From assembly GCA_032718475.1 (NCBI GenBank), contig JAUCBJ010001277.1, forward strand, positions 1 to 30,892: a stretch of DNA of 30,892 nucleotides, read 5' to 3'. Shown here piece by piece: positions 29,951 to 30,892 of this stretch. The stretch is from Nemertoderma westbladi (Eukaryota; Xenacoelomorpha; Nemertodermatida; Nemertodermatidae). The notes under the pieces were generated by a model. It saw only the letters and a program-made list of their open reading frames with translations. It was not told where the DNA came from and did no database searches. Each line of letters opens with the position of its first letter. Positions within the stretch are counted from its first letter, which is position 1. The position numbers and the translations under genes are program-made.

Positions 29951-30380
29951 CTTATGCTCATCCGATCAGAGATTTGCCGAGGTCTATCATAGTGAACTGT
30001 CAAAATTTTGGTCTTTTTGGAGATAACAAAAAGATCAACACGAGAAGCCATGTTCTAATGAGCTGAGGAGCCATTGGGCTCCCTCTCGTGATTCTGAGAG
30101 TACTCCTAAGTCATCAGCATAGTCTAGATCAGTTAGATATGTACTTATTGGCAGAATATATGAAAAATACGCATTAAAGAGTACTATAAGTAGGTACATA
30201 CATTATAATTACATTGAAAATAGGTATACAGTATGCTACAGATGGACGTGGAGAGAAACACCCAGGCTCAGAGGCTCTCTCTCATGAGGTTTTTATAAAA
30301 TAGAATATATACTATACAGTACTGTATATTATTATGGAAAAAAAATAATAACCATAATATAGCATTAGAAAAATATTGTG
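29951..30380. other. Non-coding interval
   Basis: AT-rich, with nothing recognisable. It probably contains further decayed LINE sequence. Confidence 0.4.
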
Positions 30381-30713
30381 TTACCTTGCGTAATAGTATA
30401 TTTGCAATATCGTTAGATTGACATCCAACAACTTGCGCGAGAAACCAAGAAAATTCAAAGTAGTACTTTCTACTGTATCAGCTGGCAGCTCATTCAAAAT
30501 ATTGGCAACGCGTGAAGAAAAGGCGTGTTTATACTGTTTACATAAATAACGAGGAACATGAAGTTTCTTACTATGGCCCGCAGCCTGGAGCGCAAAGACA
30601 CGGGTGAAGAATTGATAAAAATCCAGGTCGACATGACCTGTTTCTACAGTAGGCCTAAAGCAGTTGCTAGGGAAAGGTGGTTGGTACATTAGCAGATTAG
30701 TATGCCTACACAA
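30381..30713 (-). pseudogene. Non-LTR retrotransposon ORF2 C-terminal remnant (CR1/Jockey-like)
   Basis: The 110-aa frame contains FFTRVFALQAAGHSKKLHVPR and then KHAFSSRVANILNELPADTV (residues about 35-85). This matches the post-RT region shared by many LINEs, where a GHS-KL motif is followed by FFS-RVVN-WN-LP-.V. The tryptophan of the WN-LP motif is lost (ILNELP). No RT catalytic motif is present, so this is a 3' scrap. It is a different fragment from 29642-29950. Confidence 0.6.
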
Positions 30714-30892
30714 ACACAGGACACAGCGCTACATAGCAGCGTACTGTAGTAGGCCTACTGCTACCAACTACCGGTACCTACCCTAATATAGTAATAAATA
30801 CCATTACTACAATATAATTATTACAGAATTACTGTATTAATTTTACTTTAGTTATTTACAGAATAGGAGTATCGGTACAGAGTGCGGTAAGA
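30714..30892. other. Non-coding end of window
   Basis: Another TAGGCCTAC/TACCGGTACC cluster (30748-30780) and AT-rich DNA. No gene. Confidence 0.45.

Noticed and set aside
30657-30679. gcagttgctagggaaaggt, resembling the Academ-like subterminal repeat
   Set aside because: Only about 19 bp match, with no extended similarity; too short to call a fragment.

Overview
The window is repeat-dense eukaryotic DNA, best read as the genome of a marine-type invertebrate animal. Species and phylum cannot be set from sequence alone. The reasons are two BEL/Pao-type retroelements, large TIR DNA transposons, LINE scraps, long AT-rich non-coding stretches and scattered palindromic words (TAGGCCTA, TACCGGTA). 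I see no convincing host gene, rRNA, intact tRNA, CRISPR array or bacterial-style operon. Almost every open frame I can support belongs to a mobile element.

Layout. (1) 1-5680, + strand: a decayed BEL/Pao element (called E1 here) with broken gag and protease, no reverse transcriptase, RNase H or integrase, a polypurine tract and one 3' LTR (5135-5680). Its gag is interrupted at 1104-2703 by a hAT-like non-autonomous transposon that carries two 12-bp minisatellite arrays in inverted orientation. (2) 5681-7778: non-coding, with clustered palindromic octamers. (3) 7779-12159: a 4.38-kb DNA transposon with ~155-165 bp TIRs, a TTA target duplication, ~130-bp subterminal repeats and one 479-aa ORF that looks like an XPG/FEN-type nuclease with a Cys-rich tail, as in the Academ superfamily. 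(4) 12160-15524: non-coding, with SINE-like traces, a short tandem repeat and copy 1 of a ~645-bp repeat. (5) 15525-17063, - strand: a broken, unrecognised gene with a coiled-coil stretch and a strongly basic tail. (6) 18769-26905, - strand: a second BEL/Pao element (E2) with an intact 2097-aa gag-pol frame and a separate upstream coiled-coil ORF, which ends at a run of eight C followed by UGA. (7) 26906-30892: non-coding leader, tandem repeats, copy 2 of the 645-bp repeat and two LINE remnants.

How the parts work together. E2 carries all enzymatic domains for an LTR-type retroelement cycle: capsid-like region, zinc knuckles, aspartic protease, RT, RNase H and integrase. Its upstream ORF is positioned to be a structural protein joined to gag-pol by a +1 shift, or split from it by an indel. 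The 4.38-kb transposon has the cis signals of a mobile unit but probably lacks its transposase core. E1 and the hAT-like insert are passengers without enzymes. The least explained items are the C8-UGA junction in E2, the foldback minisatellite in E1's gag, the XPG-type transposon and the orphan basic-tail gene.
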